The notes beneath the pieces were generated by a model that was not told the DNA's origin, made no database searches, and saw nothing but the letters and a program-made list of their open reading frames with translations. Made by a program: the position numbers and the translations under genes. From positions 5,575,001 through 5,639,000 of the forward strand of contig NZ_CP107996.1 in NCBI RefSeq assembly GCF_036088315.1: DNA of 64,000 nt. The letters are read 5' to 3'. The stretch is from Streptomyces sp. NBC_00344 (lineage in GTDB: Bacteria > Actinomycetota > Actinomycetes > Streptomycetales > Streptomycetaceae). Every line of letters starts with the position of its first letter. Within the stretch, counting starts at the first letter, position 1. Shown piece by piece: positions 48,341 through 57,198 of the stretch.

Positions 48341-49381
48341 CTAGGAGGAGCCGCCGGGTACCGGCCGGGCCTGACTGCTGCCTCTCGGGGAGCGGTCGGC
48401 GTGCGGTGGGCGACGGCTGACCACGGGGGTGCTCGGTGTGCGCTCCGAGCGCGGCGGGTGCGGTCGCTGCGGCTGGGGCGTCGTGTGATGCGAAACGGAC
48501 CTGATGCCCGTCGCGCGCCCGCCGGCACCCACCGGCTCGAGGGCCGGGCTCTGCTCGTCGGCGCCCCCGGAGCGGGAGTCTCCCGGCGGGAACAGCGCGG
48601 ACCGGACACCGACCGGGACGGGCACCGGGGGAGTGGTGGTCCCGCGGCCACGGCCGCGAAGCCGGTCCCGCAGGGCGAAGACGGCGGTTTCGGTACGACC
48701 GATCAGCGGCTCGCACCAGGGCAGGCCCAGCAGGATCAGCAGCCCGGCGGCCCAGCCGAGCAGCACGTCACTCAGCCAGTGCGTACCGAGGTAGACGGTG
48801 GTCGCCCCGACACCGAGAGCCAGCGCGGAGGAGCCGACCGACAGCCAGCGCCTGGCCGTCGGCGTGGTCGCCAGATAGGCCAGGATTCCCCAGGTCACCA
48901 CAGCATTGGCGGTGTGTCCTGAAGGAAATATATCGCCGCCGGCGAAGAGCTCGGCGGAACCGATCTGGGTGGCGTAGTGCGGTCCGAGGCGGCCGAGGCC
49001 GAGTTTGACCGCGCCCACCGTGATGTTCAGCAGCAGCAGTGCGGCGCCCAGGGCGAGCAGCGGGCGCAGCGTGTGCTGACGCCATGAACGCCAGCCGAGC
49101 CAGGCCATGACCATGACCGCGGTGGGTCCGCGCTGGCCGAGGACCACGAAGTAGTCGAGGAAAGCATGCAGCTGCGGCCACTGCTGGTAAGGCCGGAACA
49201 GCATGACCTTCCAGTCCAGCTCCACGAGCCAGGACGTGGTCAGCACGGCCACAACGATGGCGAGATAGAACGCCAGCGTTGCACCGAGCAGGGCCACCCG
49301 GTGCCGGCTCATCCGCGGGATCTCCAGCTGCGGTGGCTCCGGCTCCCGGTCCAGGCGGGCAAAGATTCGGTCGATACGCAC
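48341..49381 (-). CDS. PAP2-family membrane phosphatase
   Basis: The product has about 346 residues if the GTG at 49381 is used; an ATG at 49311 has a good GGAG 9 nt upstream and would give 323 residues. About six membrane helices hold the PAP2 motifs: KLGLGRLGP for KX6RP-like, GGDIFPSGHTANAVVTWG for PSGH, and TVYLGTHWLSDVLLGWAAG for SRX5HX3D-like. A disordered Pro/Arg-rich tail of about 100 residues ends the protein. These enzymes remove phosphates from lipid or polyprenyl phosphates. Confidence 0.88.
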   Translation of the reverse strand: MRIDRIFARLDREPEPPQLEIPRMSRHRVALLGATLAFYLAIVVAVLTTSWLVELDWKVMLFRPYQQWPQLHAFLDYFVVLGQRGPTAVMVMAWLGWRSWRQHTLRPLLALGAALLLLNITVGAVKLGLGRLGPHYATQIGSAELFAGGDIFPSGHTANAVVTWGILAYLATTPTARRWLSVGSSALALGVGATTVYLGTHWLSDVLLGWAAGLLILLGLPWCEPLIGRTETAVFALRDRLRGRGRGTTTPPVPVPVGVRSALFPPGDSRSGGADEQSPALEPVGAGGRATGIRSVSHHTTPQPQRPHPPRSERTPSTPVVSRRPPHADRSPRGSSQARPVPGGSS

Positions 49382-49694
49382 CCAATCGACGTTACAGCGA
49401 GTGAGTGTCGAGCCCGGCCGATTCGGTCTCTTTGTGATGACGATGTGATGTGGACTATGTCTCACGGAGCGACTTATTCCGACGCAATATCGAATAGCCG
49501 CCGAGGGCGGTCATCTTATGTGGGGCGGCTTCTTACGTCATTTTTATCAGGCATCCGGCAAAGAGTTTTTCCGGGGATTCAATCCGGATTTCCCCTGTCG
49601 TTCGCGTCGCCGGCCGGGCCTTTCAAGATCGACATGCGCCCCCCGCACCCGCGTGCGGCACGGCCTCGTTCTCCGTGGATGAGAGATGGGCCAC
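49382..49694. other. AT-richer intergenic stretch upstream of the DHA2 exporter gene
   Basis: About 310 bp hold no convincing gene on either strand. The base composition is clearly more AT-rich than the coding parts (for example tttttatcag, aagagttttt). It must contain the promoter of the PAP2 gene, read leftwards. No tRNA, repeat or terminator stands out. Confidence 0.5.
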
Positions 49695-49737
49695 ATGACA
49701 CGGGCGAGGTCTCGCGTAGTCTGGCGAGTCACTCGCC
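49695..49737 (+). promoter_or_regulatory. DHA2 exporter promoter with two palindromic operator sites
   Basis: A -35 ATGACA (49695-49700) and a -10 TAGTCT (49717-49722) are 16 bp apart. The palindrome gcgaggtctcgc (49704-49715) fills the spacer. A second, ggcgagtcactcgcc (49723-49737), covers the start site. Both share gcgag/ctcgc arms, and their centres are about 20 bp apart, near two helical turns. This is the usual plan of a repressed efflux promoter, but no regulator gene is adjacent. Confidence 0.7.
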
Positions 49738-49815
49738 CGTCGACGCCGGGCCAGGTGGACGCAGCCGTCCACCGCGGGCCTGCCGAGCGCGAGAACCACA
49801 GTGGGAGGTACGTGC

Positions 49816-51492
49816 ATGCCAGGGACGACGTCCATGACCGGCCGGCGCTCACGCGCCGTTGTCGCCGGCGGTGCCAACCGCTGGGTCGTCCTCGTCGTCC
49901 TCTGCGTCAGTCTCCTGCTGGTCGCGCTGGACGCGACCGTGCTGCATGTGGCTGTTCCCGCGGTCACCGAGGATCTGCGCCCCGGAGCCGTCCAGCTGCT
50001 CTGGATCGTCGATGCCTACCCACTGGTCTGCGCCTCGCTGCTGATCCTCTTCGGCACCCTGGGCGACCGGGTGGGGCGCCGCCGCATCCTGCTCATCGGT
50101 TACGCACTCTTCGGTCTCGCGTCGGCCGCCGCCGCCTTCGCGGCGGGCCCGGAGATACTGATCGGCGCCCGTGCGCTGCTCGGCATCGGCGGAGCGATGA
50201 TCATGCCTGCCACCCTGTCGATACTCCGGGCGGTCTTTCCCGACCGCCGTGAGCGAGCGGTGGCCATAGGTGTCTGGACGGCGGTGGCCGCCGTCGGCGC
50301 CGCCATCGGGCCCGTGCTCGGCGGGTTCCTGGTCGAGAACTTCTGGTGGGGTTCGGTCTTCCTGATCAACGTTCCGCTGGTGGCCCTGCTGCTGCCGCTG
50401 GCCCGCTGGCTGCTGCCCGAGTCGAAGGGCGGCGCCGAAGGCCCGTGGGACGTCCTCGGAGCGCTGATGGCGGCGGCCGGGGTCCTCGGTGTGGTGTTCG
50501 GTGTGAAGCGGATCGGCGGTGGGGGGGCCCTGCTCGGTCCAGGGACGCTGGTCCCTCTGCTGGCGGGTGTTCTGCTGCTGGTGCTGTTCGTGCGACGGCA
50601 GCAGAGCCGGGCCAATCCGCTCATCGACATGCGGATGTTCTCCAGGCCCACTTTCACCACGGCTGTCGGCTGCATCGTCCTGGCGATGCTGGCACTGGTC
50701 GGCCTGGAGCTGATCGCGGTCCAGTATCTCCAACTGGTGCTGAATCTCAGCCCGCTCGCGACCGGCCTGCGGCTGCTTCCGCTCACCTTCGCCGCCATAA
50801 CCGCCGGTGTCACCGGGTCCTGCACCCTGCGCCGGATCGGCCCGCGCCGGATGGTCAGTCATGGTTTCGCACTCACCGCGGCCGCCGTGCTCTGCCTGGT
50901 GAGGATGGGTGACCAGGACAGCCCCTTGCTGCTCACCGTCGCCTTCGTGCTGCTCGGTTTCGGCCTGCAGGCCACCCTCTTCGGGGCGTACGAGTCCATG
51001 CTCAGCGACGCACCGGCCGACCGGGCGGGCGGAGCGGCGGCGATAGGTGAAACCTCCTACCAGCTCGGTGCCGGCATGGGTATCGCCCTGCTCGGCAGCG
51101 TCATGAACGCGGCCTACGGGCCGGCCCTCGCCTCGGTGCCGGGTGTTCCCGCATCGGCGAGCGGCAAGGCGTCGAACTCGCTGGGCGAGGCGTATCAGGT
51201 GGCCGCCCGTCTCGGCGGTCCCGCCGGGGAGGCGTTGCGCGACGCGGCCCGCGGGGCGTTTGTGCACGGGCTGCATGTGACGCTTCTGGTCAGCGCGGGG
51301 CTGCTGCTGCTCGGCGCGCTGGCCGCGCTGCGGCTGCCGCGTGTGATGGACTGCGGCGCCTCCTCCGCGGAGCCGGCCGGCGAAGAGCCGGTCAAGGCGA
51401 GCGTTCCGCACCAGGCACAGGCGCAGCCGGTACCCCCCCTGATGCGGCGAGAGCCCGCCGAGGCGGCCGGGTCTGGACGCGCGCGACGCTGA
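49816..51492 (+). CDS. DHA2-family (14-TM) MFS drug exporter
   Basis: The product has 558 residues from ATG 49816, with GGGAGG 7 nt upstream. About 14 helices are seen. Family marks are LVALDATVLHVAVPAVTEDL (motif D1), LFGTLGDRVGRRRILLIGYA (motif A) and AIGPVLGGFLVENFWWGSVF (motif C of antiporters). It should export hydrophobic compounds using the proton gradient. The cytosolic C-terminal tail is about 60 residues. The promoter region has two palindromes, so expression is likely induced by substrate. Confidence 0.92.
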   Translation: MPGTTSMTGRRSRAVVAGGANRWVVLVVLCVSLLLVALDATVLHVAVPAVTEDLRPGAVQLLWIVDAYPLVCASLLILFGTLGDRVGRRRILLIGYALFGLASAAAAFAAGPEILIGARALLGIGGAMIMPATLSILRAVFPDRRERAVAIGVWTAVAAVGAAIGPVLGGFLVENFWWGSVFLINVPLVALLLPLARWLLPESKGGAEGPWDVLGALMAAAGVLGVVFGVKRIGGGGALLGPGTLVPLLAGVLLLVLFVRRQQSRANPLIDMRMFSRPTFTTAVGCIVLAMLALVGLELIAVQYLQLVLNLSPLATGLRLLPLTFAAITAGVTGSCTLRRIGPRRMVSHGFALTAAAVLCLVRMGDQDSPLLLTVAFVLLGFGLQATLFGAYESMLSDAPADRAGGAAAIGETSYQLGAGMGIALLGSVMNAAYGPALASVPGVPASASGKASNSLGEAYQVAARLGGPAGEALRDAARGAFVHGLHVTLLVSAGLLLLGALAALRLPRVMDCGASSAEPAGEEPVKASVPHQAQAQPVPPLMRREPAEAAGSGRARR

Positions 51493-51515
51493 GCCGTAAC
51501 GTCTCCGGCACGCGT

Positions 51516-51532
51516 AACTAACACTGCTAGTT
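51516..51532. promoter_or_regulatory. Operator-like 17-bp palindrome upstream of the acyl-CoA dehydrogenase
   Basis: The sequence aactaacactgctagtt is a palindrome about its central C, with 7 of 8 arm positions matched. It lies 31 nt before the start of the acyl-CoA dehydrogenase gene. Sites of the form CTAACAxTGTTAG bind TetR-type lipid-catabolism repressors, so it may respond to acyl-CoA. The regulator is not in the window. Confidence 0.65.
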
Positions 51533-51563
51533 TTATCCGTGCGAGCCGCCGGAGGCCCCCCTC

Positions 51564-52754
51564 ATGTCCTCATCCTCGAAGCTGCCGTCCTTCGATCCCG
51601 CCGATCCCCTCGGTCTGGACGACCTCCTCGGTGACGACGATCTCGCGATCCGCGGCACCGTCCGCTCCTGGGCGGCTGACCGCGTCCTGCCGCACATCGC
51701 CGAGTGGTACGAGAAGGGCGAGCTGCCGGGCATCCGTGAGCTCGCCAGGGAACTGGGCGCGCTCGGCGCCCTCGGCATGTCACTCCAGGGCTACGGCTGC
51801 GCGGGCGCCAGCTCGGTCCAGTACGGGCTCGCCTGCCTGGAGCTCGAGGCCGCCGACTCCGGTATCCGCTCACTGGTCTCCGTACAGGGATCCCTCGCGA
51901 TGTACGCGATCCACCGCTTCGGTTCCGAGGAGCAGAAGCAGCGGTGGCTGCCCGGTATGGCGGCAGGCGAGATCATCGGCTGCTTCGGTCTCACCGAGCC
52001 CGACCACGGTTCCGACCCCGCGGGCATGCGGACGCATGCCAAGCGCAGCGGTGACGACTGGGTGCTCAACGGTCGCAAGATGTGGATCACCAATGGCTCG
52101 GTGTCGGGTGTCGCCGTTGTCTGGGCACAGACCGACGACGGCATCCGCGGTTTCGTCGTGCCCACCGACACCCCGGGCTTCTCGGCCCCGGAGATCAAGC
52201 ACAAGTGGTCGTTGCGCGCCTCGGTGACCAGTGAGCTGATCCTCGACGAGGTGCGGCTGCCCGGCGATGCGGTACTGCCCGATGTCACCGGGCTCAAGGG
52301 CCCCCTCAGCTGTCTGAGCCATGCCCGCTACGGGATCGTCTGGGGAGCGATGGGTGCCGCGCGCTCCAGCTTCGAGGCCGCCGTCGAGTACTCGAAGACG
52401 CGTGAACAGTTCGGCAGGCCGATCGGCGGCTTCCAGCTCACCCAGGCCAAGCTCGCCGACATGGCGGTGGAACTCCACAAGGGCATCCTGCTCGCGCACC
52501 ATCTCGGGCGCCGGCTCGATGCGGGAAGGCTCAGGCCCGAGCAGGTCAGCTTCGGGAAGCTGAACAACGTACGGGAGGCGATCGAGATCTGCCGTACGTC
52601 CCGCACGATCCTCGGCGCGAACGGGATCTCGCTGGAGTACCCGGTGATGCGGCACGCCACCAACCTGGAGTCCGTGCTCACCTATGAGGGCACGGTCGAG
52701 ATGCACCAGCTGGTGCTGGGCAAGGCGCTCACCGGTCTCGATGCGTTCCGGTAG
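51564..52754 (+). CDS. Acyl-CoA dehydrogenase, glutaryl-CoA dehydrogenase-like
   Basis: The product has 396 residues; GGAGG is 8 nt upstream. The flavin-dependent fold shows GCFGLTEPDHGSDPAGMRTH (FAD/substrate loop), WVLNGRKMWITNGSVSGVAV, and TREQFGRPIGGFQLTQAKLA. The catalytic Glu lies in LTYEGTVEMHQLVLG, with ANGISLEYPVMRHATNLESV before it, the glutaryl-CoA dehydrogenase pattern. It oxidises and may decarboxylate glutaryl-CoA to crotonyl-CoA in lysine or tryptophan breakdown. It is a single gene with its own operator-like palindrome. Confidence 0.93.
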   Translation: MSSSSKLPSFDPADPLGLDDLLGDDDLAIRGTVRSWAADRVLPHIAEWYEKGELPGIRELARELGALGALGMSLQGYGCAGASSVQYGLACLELEAADSGIRSLVSVQGSLAMYAIHRFGSEEQKQRWLPGMAAGEIIGCFGLTEPDHGSDPAGMRTHAKRSGDDWVLNGRKMWITNGSVSGVAVVWAQTDDGIRGFVVPTDTPGFSAPEIKHKWSLRASVTSELILDEVRLPGDAVLPDVTGLKGPLSCLSHARYGIVWGAMGAARSSFEAAVEYSKTREQFGRPIGGFQLTQAKLADMAVELHKGILLAHHLGRRLDAGRLRPEQVSFGKLNNVREAIEICRTSRTILGANGISLEYPVMRHATNLESVLTYEGTVEMHQLVLGKALTGLDAFR

Positions 52755-52781
52755 GCCGGGGCCGACCGGCGAGCGCCCTGC

Positions 52782-53231
52782 TCAGCTCTGGTTGAAGAAG
52801 CCGCCCTCGTTCGGGCGGCCGGCGGCCTCGCCGCTGACGATCTGAGTGTCGGAGGGGGTCAGCAGAAAGACCCGGGTCGCCACGCGGTCGATGGAACCGC
52901 GCAGGCCGAAGATCAGCCCGGCGGCGAAGTCCACCACCCGCTTGGCGTCGGCCGGCTCCATGGCGGTGAGGTTCACGATCACCGGGACCCCGTCGCGGAA
53001 CATCTCACCGATGCCGCGGGCGTCCCGGAAGCTGTCGGGTGTGATCGTGGCGATCCGGCGGCTCTGTTCCTGCGCCGCCTCGGCCGCCACGCGGACCCGC
53101 GGGTCGGTCACCCATGCCTCGGAGGGGGCAGGCGCCCCCGCCCCCTCCGCGTACTCGTCGTCGTAGTAGCGGTCGTCGTCGTTGTCCTCGACAAGTCCCA
53201 GCCAGGCACTCGCCTTGCGTACCGATCCCAT
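52782..53231 (-). CDS. sflA: SepF-like protein, SflA type
   Basis: The product has 149 residues. The ATG at 53231 has AAAGGAGG 7 nt upstream (5 nt spacing to the core). The N-terminal amphipathic start [18 protein letters not shown] is followed by an acidic linker ([14 protein letters not shown]). The SepF domain follows: [60 protein letters not shown] and [11 protein letters not shown]. Streptomyces has three SepF-type proteins; the one in this gene neighbourhood is known as SflA, which helps limit FtsZ ladders. Assignment to SflA rests on context and length. Confidence 0.85.
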   Translation of the reverse strand: MGSVRKASAWLGLVEDNDDDRYYDDEYAEGAGAPAPSEAWVTDPRVRVAAEAAQEQSRRIATITPDSFRDARGIGEMFRDGVPVIVNLTAMEPADAKRVVDFAAGLIFGLRGSIDRVATRVFLLTPSDTQIVSGEAAGRPNEGGFFNQS

Positions 53232-53528
53232 GGACGCCTCCTTTCGCCGCGGTTCGTCTGCGTTCCGCCTCCCTATGGTCGTCCATGAAGCGGATCGTGC
53301 GCCAAGTGGATAGTCGGCGCGTAGGGGATTCGTGACGCTACTGGTGCAGAACTTGTGGCGATTCGTCAGGAATCTTCCTACGGACGACTGCTGACAGGAT
53401 GAAAATAAGATTTCTCGGGCCGTATGGGTGAGGGAGGGGTCGTCCGGGTGAAAGGGCCCTCGATACGATGCGTGGCACCCGGTCGCCCCATCGGCCGGGC
53501 ATCGCTGGACGAGGCTCGGGGGAGCGCC

Positions 53529-54689
53529 GTGTTCGGAATCATCAGGCCCTGTACGCACCGGCTCTCCGACGGGCTGAGGATGGACTGGATGGCCCATCTC
53601 TGCGGCCTCTGCCTGGCGCTGCGCACCGAGCACGGCCAGTTCGCCCGCGTCGTCACCAACTACGACGGCCTGATCGTCTCGGTCCTGACGGACGCTCAGG
53701 CCCCGCACTCCCCGGACCTCAGACGCACTGCCGGTCCCTGCCCGCTGCGCGCGATGCGCACCGCGCCGGTGGCCCGTGGGGAGGGAGCACGTCTCGCCGC
53801 CGCAGTCTCCCTGGTGCTCGCCTCGGCAAAGATGCGTGACCATGTCGCCGACCGGGACGGCCTGCTCGCCCGCAGGCCGGTGGCGGCAGCGGCCCGCAGG
53901 ATCGCCGCGCGCTGGGACCGGGCCGGTGCACGCACCGGCGCCGAACTGGGGTTCGACACCGCGCTCCTGGTCGAGTCCGTGGACCGGCAGGCGGGAATCG
54001 AGGCGCTGGCCGGTCCGGGTACACCGCTGCTCGCCGTCACCGAGCCCACCGAGACCGCGACGGCCGCGGCGTTCGCGCACACCGCCGTCCTCGCCGGCCG
54101 GCCGCGGAACGTGGCACCGCTCACCGAGGCGGGCCGGCTCTTCGGCAGGCTCGCGCATCTGCTGGACGCGGTGGAGGACCAGGAAGCCGACGCCGCGGCA
54201 GGGGCCTGGAACCCCCTGACAGCCACCGGCACACCCGGCACCGAGGCGCGCCGGCTGTGCGACGACGCGCTGCACGGCATCCGACTGGCGCTGCGGGATG
54301 CCGAGTTCAATGACCGCAGGCTGGTGCATGTGCTGCTCGCCCATGAACTCGAGCGCTCGGTGGAGCGGGCCTTCGGCGCGAGCTGCGCGCACGGTGCCCC
54401 GGGGCCGCTCCCGGGCGTCGACCCGGTGCCGCCGGGGCATGACGAACGGGGCCGGTCCGACGACCACGGCCGGCCCGCGAAGCGTGGGTTCCTCGCCGGC
54501 TGCGCGGTCGCCACCGGACTCTGCTGCACCTGCCAGCTCTGCTGTTCCTCCGAGTTCGAGGGCCCCTGGTCACGCAGGAAGCGCGAGGGCTGCTGCACCA
54601 ACTGCGACGGGTGCGACTGTTCCGACTGCGGTGGGTGCGACTGCGGGGGATGCGACTGCGACTGCTGCTGCCCCTGCGACGGCTGCTGA
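53529..54689 (+). CDS. DUF5685-like protein with an extremely Cys-rich C-terminus
   Basis: The product has 386 residues from the GTG at 53529, with a purine-rich ggggag 4 nt upstream. The N-terminal part has [20 protein letters not shown] and [20 protein letters not shown], with CTH and CGLC cysteines that could bind a metal. A helical middle (about 220 residues) follows. The final 62 residues contain 21 Cys, with CDC, CGGC and DCCC runs. I recognise the DUF5685 group, whose function is unknown. Heavy-metal binding or a multi-cluster metal site is plausible. It is divergent from sflA; the 297-bp gap holds their promoters and the palindrome aggaatcttcct at 53368. Confidence 0.83.
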   Translation: MFGIIRPCTHRLSDGLRMDWMAHLCGLCLALRTEHGQFARVVTNYDGLIVSVLTDAQAPHSPDLRRTAGPCPLRAMRTAPVARGEGARLAAAVSLVLASAKMRDHVADRDGLLARRPVAAAARRIAARWDRAGARTGAELGFDTALLVESVDRQAGIEALAGPGTPLLAVTEPTETATAAAFAHTAVLAGRPRNVAPLTEAGRLFGRLAHLLDAVEDQEADAAAGAWNPLTATGTPGTEARRLCDDALHGIRLALRDAEFNDRRLVHVLLAHELERSVERAFGASCAHGAPGPLPGVDPVPPGHDERGRSDDHGRPAKRGFLAGCAVATGLCCTCQLCCSSEFEGPWSRRKREGCCTNCDGCDCSDCGGCDCGGCDCDCCCPCDGC

Positions 54690-55110
54690 CAGGTGACGTG
54701 AAGCTGCACTGGACAGGATGAACCGGATGGAACGGGCCATGAGGGGAGGGGTGTGGTGCTGTACGGGTGAAGGCGCGGAAGCGCGAGAAGCGCGGGCGCC
54801 GGAAGGCACCGGGAGGACGCGTGTCGAGAACGCGCGGCGGGTCAGCTCAACAGGATGAGGACCACACTCGACCGAAGTCGATGTGGGAGCGTGTGACCAG
54901 CCACTGCTGCGGATGCATGGCGCAAGTGGAACAGGCATCCGTTACCCCGTCAACTGCCGCCGTCCACAACGCCCACAGTGTGGACACGTTTGACATTCCG
55001 CGGAACGGGCGCCGTAGTCTCGGAAGCGGACCGTGCTGAGGGGCTGAGTCCGCGCTGTACTCCCGTGAAGGCAACACCGTGTTCGATCTGTGCATCCACG
55101 GAGCCTTCCC
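54690..55110 (+). promoter_or_regulatory. Control region upstream of the FAD/LLM monooxygenase cluster
   Basis: No solid gene is seen here. A TTGACA (54990-54995) and a TAGTCT (55015-55020) are 19 bp apart and may be a promoter reading right. Just before it is an inverted repeat, gtccaca (54962-54968) with tgtggac (54979-54985). Each arm, with flanks, resembles a DnaA box (TTGTCCACA), the right one in 8 of 9 positions. An open frame at 54767-55039 (90 residues, basic) cannot be supported. Confidence 0.5.
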
Positions 55111-55197
55111 ATGTCCTCTCAGCCGAGTACCCGCCCGAGACCAACCGCAGTGCCCGCCGGGCGCGCAGCGGTCCACGCAGTGCCGAGCGCCCGGTGA
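55111..55197 (+). CDS. Possible 28-residue leader ORF
   Basis: An ATG at 55111 with GGAG 7 nt upstream opens a 28-codon frame rich in Pro and Arg. It ends on a TGA that overlaps the GTG start of the next frame by 4 nt (GTGA). It could be a leader peptide that couples translation, or the remains of the real N-terminus of the decayed gene that follows after another frameshift. There is no family match. Confidence 0.3.
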   Translation: MSSQPSTRPRPTAVPAGRAAVHAVPSAR

Positions 55198-56171
55198 ACG
55201 CCACCGTGGTGGTCGTCGGCGCCGGTCCGCGGGGCACCGGTTTCCTGGAACGGCTGGTGGCCAACGCCCCTTCGCTGTACGGGGACCGGCCGTTGGACGT
55301 CCACCTGGTGGACCCGTTCCCTCCGGGCGGCGGCCGCATCTGGCGTCAGGAGCAGTCCCCGCTGCTGTGGATGAACTCCATGGCGGAGGACGTCACGATG
55401 TTCACCGACGAGTCCGCGGCGCCGCTGGACGGTCCGGTGCGGCCCGGCCCGGCTTTCGCCGAGTGGGCCGGAGCGGACCCGCGGTCCTTTCCCAGCAGAC
55501 CGGCCCTGGGAGCGTATCTGGGCTCGGTCTGCCGGGAGGCGGTGGCGGCGCTGCCGCCGGGCGCCACCGTGCGGGAGCACCGGACGCGGGCACTGCGCAT
55601 CAGCGGTTCGGCGGACGGCCACCAGCAGGTGTTCCTCGAAGGGCGCGGCGAACCGCTGGTGGCCGATGCGGTCGTACTGACCATCGGCCATCTCGACGCC
55701 GAACCAGGCTGGGAGCAGCCGGAGTTGACCGGTTTCGCCAAGCGTCACGGGCTGGTGCGTCTGCCGCCGGAATTCACCGCGGACGCCGATCTGTCCCCGC
55801 TCCGGGCGGGTGAACCGGTCATAGTCCGGGGCTTCGGACTGGCCTTCGTCGATCTGATGGTGCTGCTGACGAAGGGCCGTGGCGGCCGTTACGGCCCATC
55901 CGGCGCATACCAGCCATCCGGCCGGGAACCGCTGCTGCACGTCGGTCCCGGCGCGGTGTCCCCCACCACTCCAAGATCGGGTACGACTGGCAGGGCGAAC
56001 TCCCGCCGCTGCCACGCTTCTTCGGGCCTGCCGAGGCCGACGCGCTGCCGCGCCCGCCGGAGCGGGCCGCGCGCACGCCGCCGCGTCTTCGGCCCGGCCG
56101 GAGCCCGATGCACCGGCGCTCTCCCGACCTCTGCCCTCCTCATCCGTGCTCTCCTCGTCACGGTCCTGTGA
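55194..56171 (+). pseudogene. FAD/NAD(P)-binding protein, frameshifted and truncated
   Basis: The frame from GTG 55194 opens with a good Rossmann motif, VVVVGAGPRGTGFLERLVA, and family segments such as LHLVDPFPPGGGRIW-like HLVDPFPPGGGRIWRQEQ and SMAEDVTMFTDES. Near 55945 the frame is lost: the bases after the shift encode, in the next frame, GVPHHSKIGYDWQGELPPLP and RFFGPAEADALPRP, the normal continuation of this family. A 1-bp loss fits exactly. Even in that frame, recognisable sequence stops near 56060, while full proteins have roughly 600 residues. The gene is therefore broken twice and probably inactive. Confidence 0.75.
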
Positions 56172-56184
56172 AAGGACTCCGGCC

Positions 56185-57198
56185 ATGCCAGCCACCCGTC
56201 CCCTGCATCTCTCCGCCGAGATCGGCGGCCCGCCGCACTACGAGGCCGGCCACTACGTCGCGCTCGCCCGACTGGCGGAACGCGGCACTCTCGATTTCGT
56301 CACCCTCGGCGACTCCTTCACGGGGCCGGGACTCGACGCGCTCGCCGTGCTCTCCCGCGTCGCGCCGAGCACTCAGCGGATCGGCCTGGTACCGACGGTG
56401 ACGACCACTCACACCGAGCCCTTCCACGTCTCCGGCGCCGTGGCCACCCTGGACTGGGTGAGCCGGGGCCGGGCGGGCTGGAGTGTCGGTGTGTCGGAAA
56501 CCGACGCGGAGGCCGCGCTCTTCGGCCGCCGCAGGGCGGCGCCCGGCCACGAACTGTGGCACGAGGCGGGCGAGGTCGCCGATGTGGCAGCGAAGCTGTG
56601 GGACAGCTGGGAGGACCACGCGGAGATCCGCGACATCCCGACCGGACGCTTCATCGACCGCGACAAGCTGCACTACACCGACTTCGAGGGGCGTACGTTC
56701 TCCGTCCGAGGCCCGGCCATCGTCCCCAGGCCTCCGCAGGGCCATCCCGTCACGGTGATCGACGCCACGGACCCCGCTGCCCGCGCGGCGGCGGCCGGGC
56801 ACGCGGACGTCGCCCTGGTCACCTCCGGCGATCCGCTCACCGCCCGCGCCGCCGGACAGGAGATCAGGGACCGGGCACGTGCGCTGGGCCGGGACGCGGG
56901 CCGGCTGCGGGTACTGGTCTCGCTGGCTGTGGAGCTGCACACCACCGCGGACGCGGTGGACCTCGCGGGTCTGCTCGGCGAGTGGTACGCGGACGGGGCG
57001 GTCGACGGCTTCCATCTGCGGCCCGACGACGTGGAGCGCGATCTCGCCCTGATCGTCGACGGCACCGTTCCGCTGCTCCAGCACCGCTGCCTGCTGCGGC
57101 GGTTCTACCCGGGCGCCACACTCCGCGAGCATCTGGGACTCGCCAGGCCCGTCAACCAGTACGCACGCAGCACCGCACTCACAGGGGGACGGCCGTGA
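56185..57198 (+). CDS. LLM-class flavin-dependent monooxygenase
   Basis: The product has 337 residues from ATG 56185, AAAGGA 9 nt upstream. The luciferase-like TIM barrel starts with PLHLSAEIGGPPHYEAGHYV and ERGTLDFVTLGDSFTGPGLD, then WVSRGRAGWSVGVSETDAEA, and the flavin/substrate loop RPPQGHPVTVIDATDPAARA. Relatives oxidise alkanesulfonates, nitrilotriacetate or dibenzothiophene sulfone using FMNH2. The stop overlaps the following gene's start by 4 nt. It is first of three functional genes after the broken FAD gene. Confidence 0.88.
   Translation: MPATRPLHLSAEIGGPPHYEAGHYVALARLAERGTLDFVTLGDSFTGPGLDALAVLSRVAPSTQRIGLVPTVTTTHTEPFHVSGAVATLDWVSRGRAGWSVGVSETDAEAALFGRRRAAPGHELWHEAGEVADVAAKLWDSWEDHAEIRDIPTGRFIDRDKLHYTDFEGRTFSVRGPAIVPRPPQGHPVTVIDATDPAARAAAAGHADVALVTSGDPLTARAAGQEIRDRARALGRDAGRLRVLVSLAVELHTTADAVDLAGLLGEWYADGAVDGFHLRPDDVERDLALIVDGTVPLLQHRCLLRRFYPGATLREHLGLARPVNQYARSTALTGGRP

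Noticed and set aside
54767..55039. A 90-codon basic frame before the FAD gene
   Set aside because: Weak start, no family pattern, and it runs through a likely promoter.
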